DNA from: Chrysoperla carnea
Taxonomy: Eukaryota > Arthropoda > Insecta > Neuroptera > Chrysopidae
DNA length: 64,000 bases
Direction of reading: 5' to 3'
Assembly (NCBI RefSeq): GCF_905475395.1
Contig: NC_058338.1
Location: forward strand, 4,589,001 to 4,653,000
Made by a program: the position numbers and the translations under genes. Below are positions 63,517-64,000 of this stretch, one piece after another; position 1 is the first letter of the stretch; the number at the start of each line of letters is the position of its first letter. The notes under the pieces were generated by a model. That model did no database searches, was not told the DNA's origin, and was given only the letters and a program-made list of their open reading frames with translations.

Positions 63517-64000
63517 GTAAGTAAAAGTTTGAAACCATTTTATCGATCCACCTTAAAAGGAAAATTGTCTCAGACGTAGATTATTTCTGTAATGCTCAAA
63601 TTTAAGTAAATAATTTAAAATTAATAATCATTTCCATGTTATTGGGAGAAAGTTTATCTTTTTTACTGATTTTATGGAATCAAAATATCATTTCCACTTG
63701 ATCTCCTAGCTAGGTTTCATTTAAAAAAAATTTCGTTTTAGCCGTGTTTTCAGGTAAAACTGAAACAAACTGCAAAATATGACTCTTCCTGACATCTATT
63801 GGTGTTTATCGTAGTTAACGAAATAAAGTACATTACCGGGACATTCAATTTGGTATTTGTGTTGAGACATTTAAAACGATTCTTATATTAGTGATAAAAT
63901 TTGTGTCTCTTTAACTCAAAAAATATCGAGCAACGCTCGGTCATCCAGATATTTCAGGATTTAATTCAAGCTACAGAGGCTAAGACTAATTCTTGATTAA
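63517..64000. other. putative esterase 4 intron or 3' flank, nothing recognised
   Basis: AT-rich sequence without an exon-like segment carrying the expected His motif. It is probably the start of the last intron of esterase 4. Confidence 0.45.

Noticed and set aside
63517-63579. Esterase 4 ending at the stop codon 63577-63579 without further exons.
   Set aside because: Not preferred, because a consensus GTAAGT donor in the family's usual phase precedes it and the product would lack the catalytic His. It remains the alternative if no downstream exon exists.

Overview
This is an AT-rich eukaryotic nuclear window. Split genes with GT-AG introns, a paired-class homeobox gene, a tandem family of insect-type carboxylesterases and several insect-style transposon families point to an insect. 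Some retroelements end in CCTAA/TTAGG repeats, the motif of most insect telomeres, which loosely suggests a lineage such as Coleoptera rather than higher Diptera. I cannot name the species. Many short reading frames in the window are chance frames in AT-rich or repeated DNA.

Layout. (1) 1-4568: repeats and a LINE remnant. (2) 4569-9565, minus: Noc4, a nine-exon ribosome-biogenesis gene encoding about 502 residues. Its introns hold a LINE fragment, a ~306-bp tandem array and MITE-like elements. (3) 10939-13461, plus: Dusp12 (Yvh1 type), six exons, about 352 residues, divergent from Noc4. (4) 16232-26609, minus: a Prrx-type homeobox gene, three exons, about 337 residues, with a ~9-kb first intron. 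(5) 26610-43577: no confident gene. It holds dispersed repeats, a 5'-truncated LINE with a 13-bp target-site duplication, ~314-bp satellite arrays, a pogo/Tigger-like MITE, tRNA-derived SINE copies and 5S-rRNA-derived repeats. (6) 43578-64000: four carboxylesterase genes (+, -, +, +). The last runs off the window or is missing its final exon.

The esterases share intron positions and phases, so the cluster arose by local duplication. One has a signal peptide and is probably secreted; two start directly at the family core and are probably intracellular; the fourth has an ambiguous start. Noc4 and Dusp12/Yvh1 both act in ribosome biogenesis (40S and 60S sides respectively), but I see no evidence that their adjacency matters.

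I found no convincing new multi-gene system. The most interesting structure is in the repeats: a tRNA-derived SINE and a LINE whose 3' ends are alike and both finish in CCTAA repeats; a TTAA-flanked MITE in two near-identical inverted copies with an internal hairpin; two satellite families that recur inside introns; and a 65-bp esterase intron made largely of a dispersed-repeat fragment. Exon boundaries are inferred from splice consensus, phase and family alignment by eye, and no transcript evidence was available.
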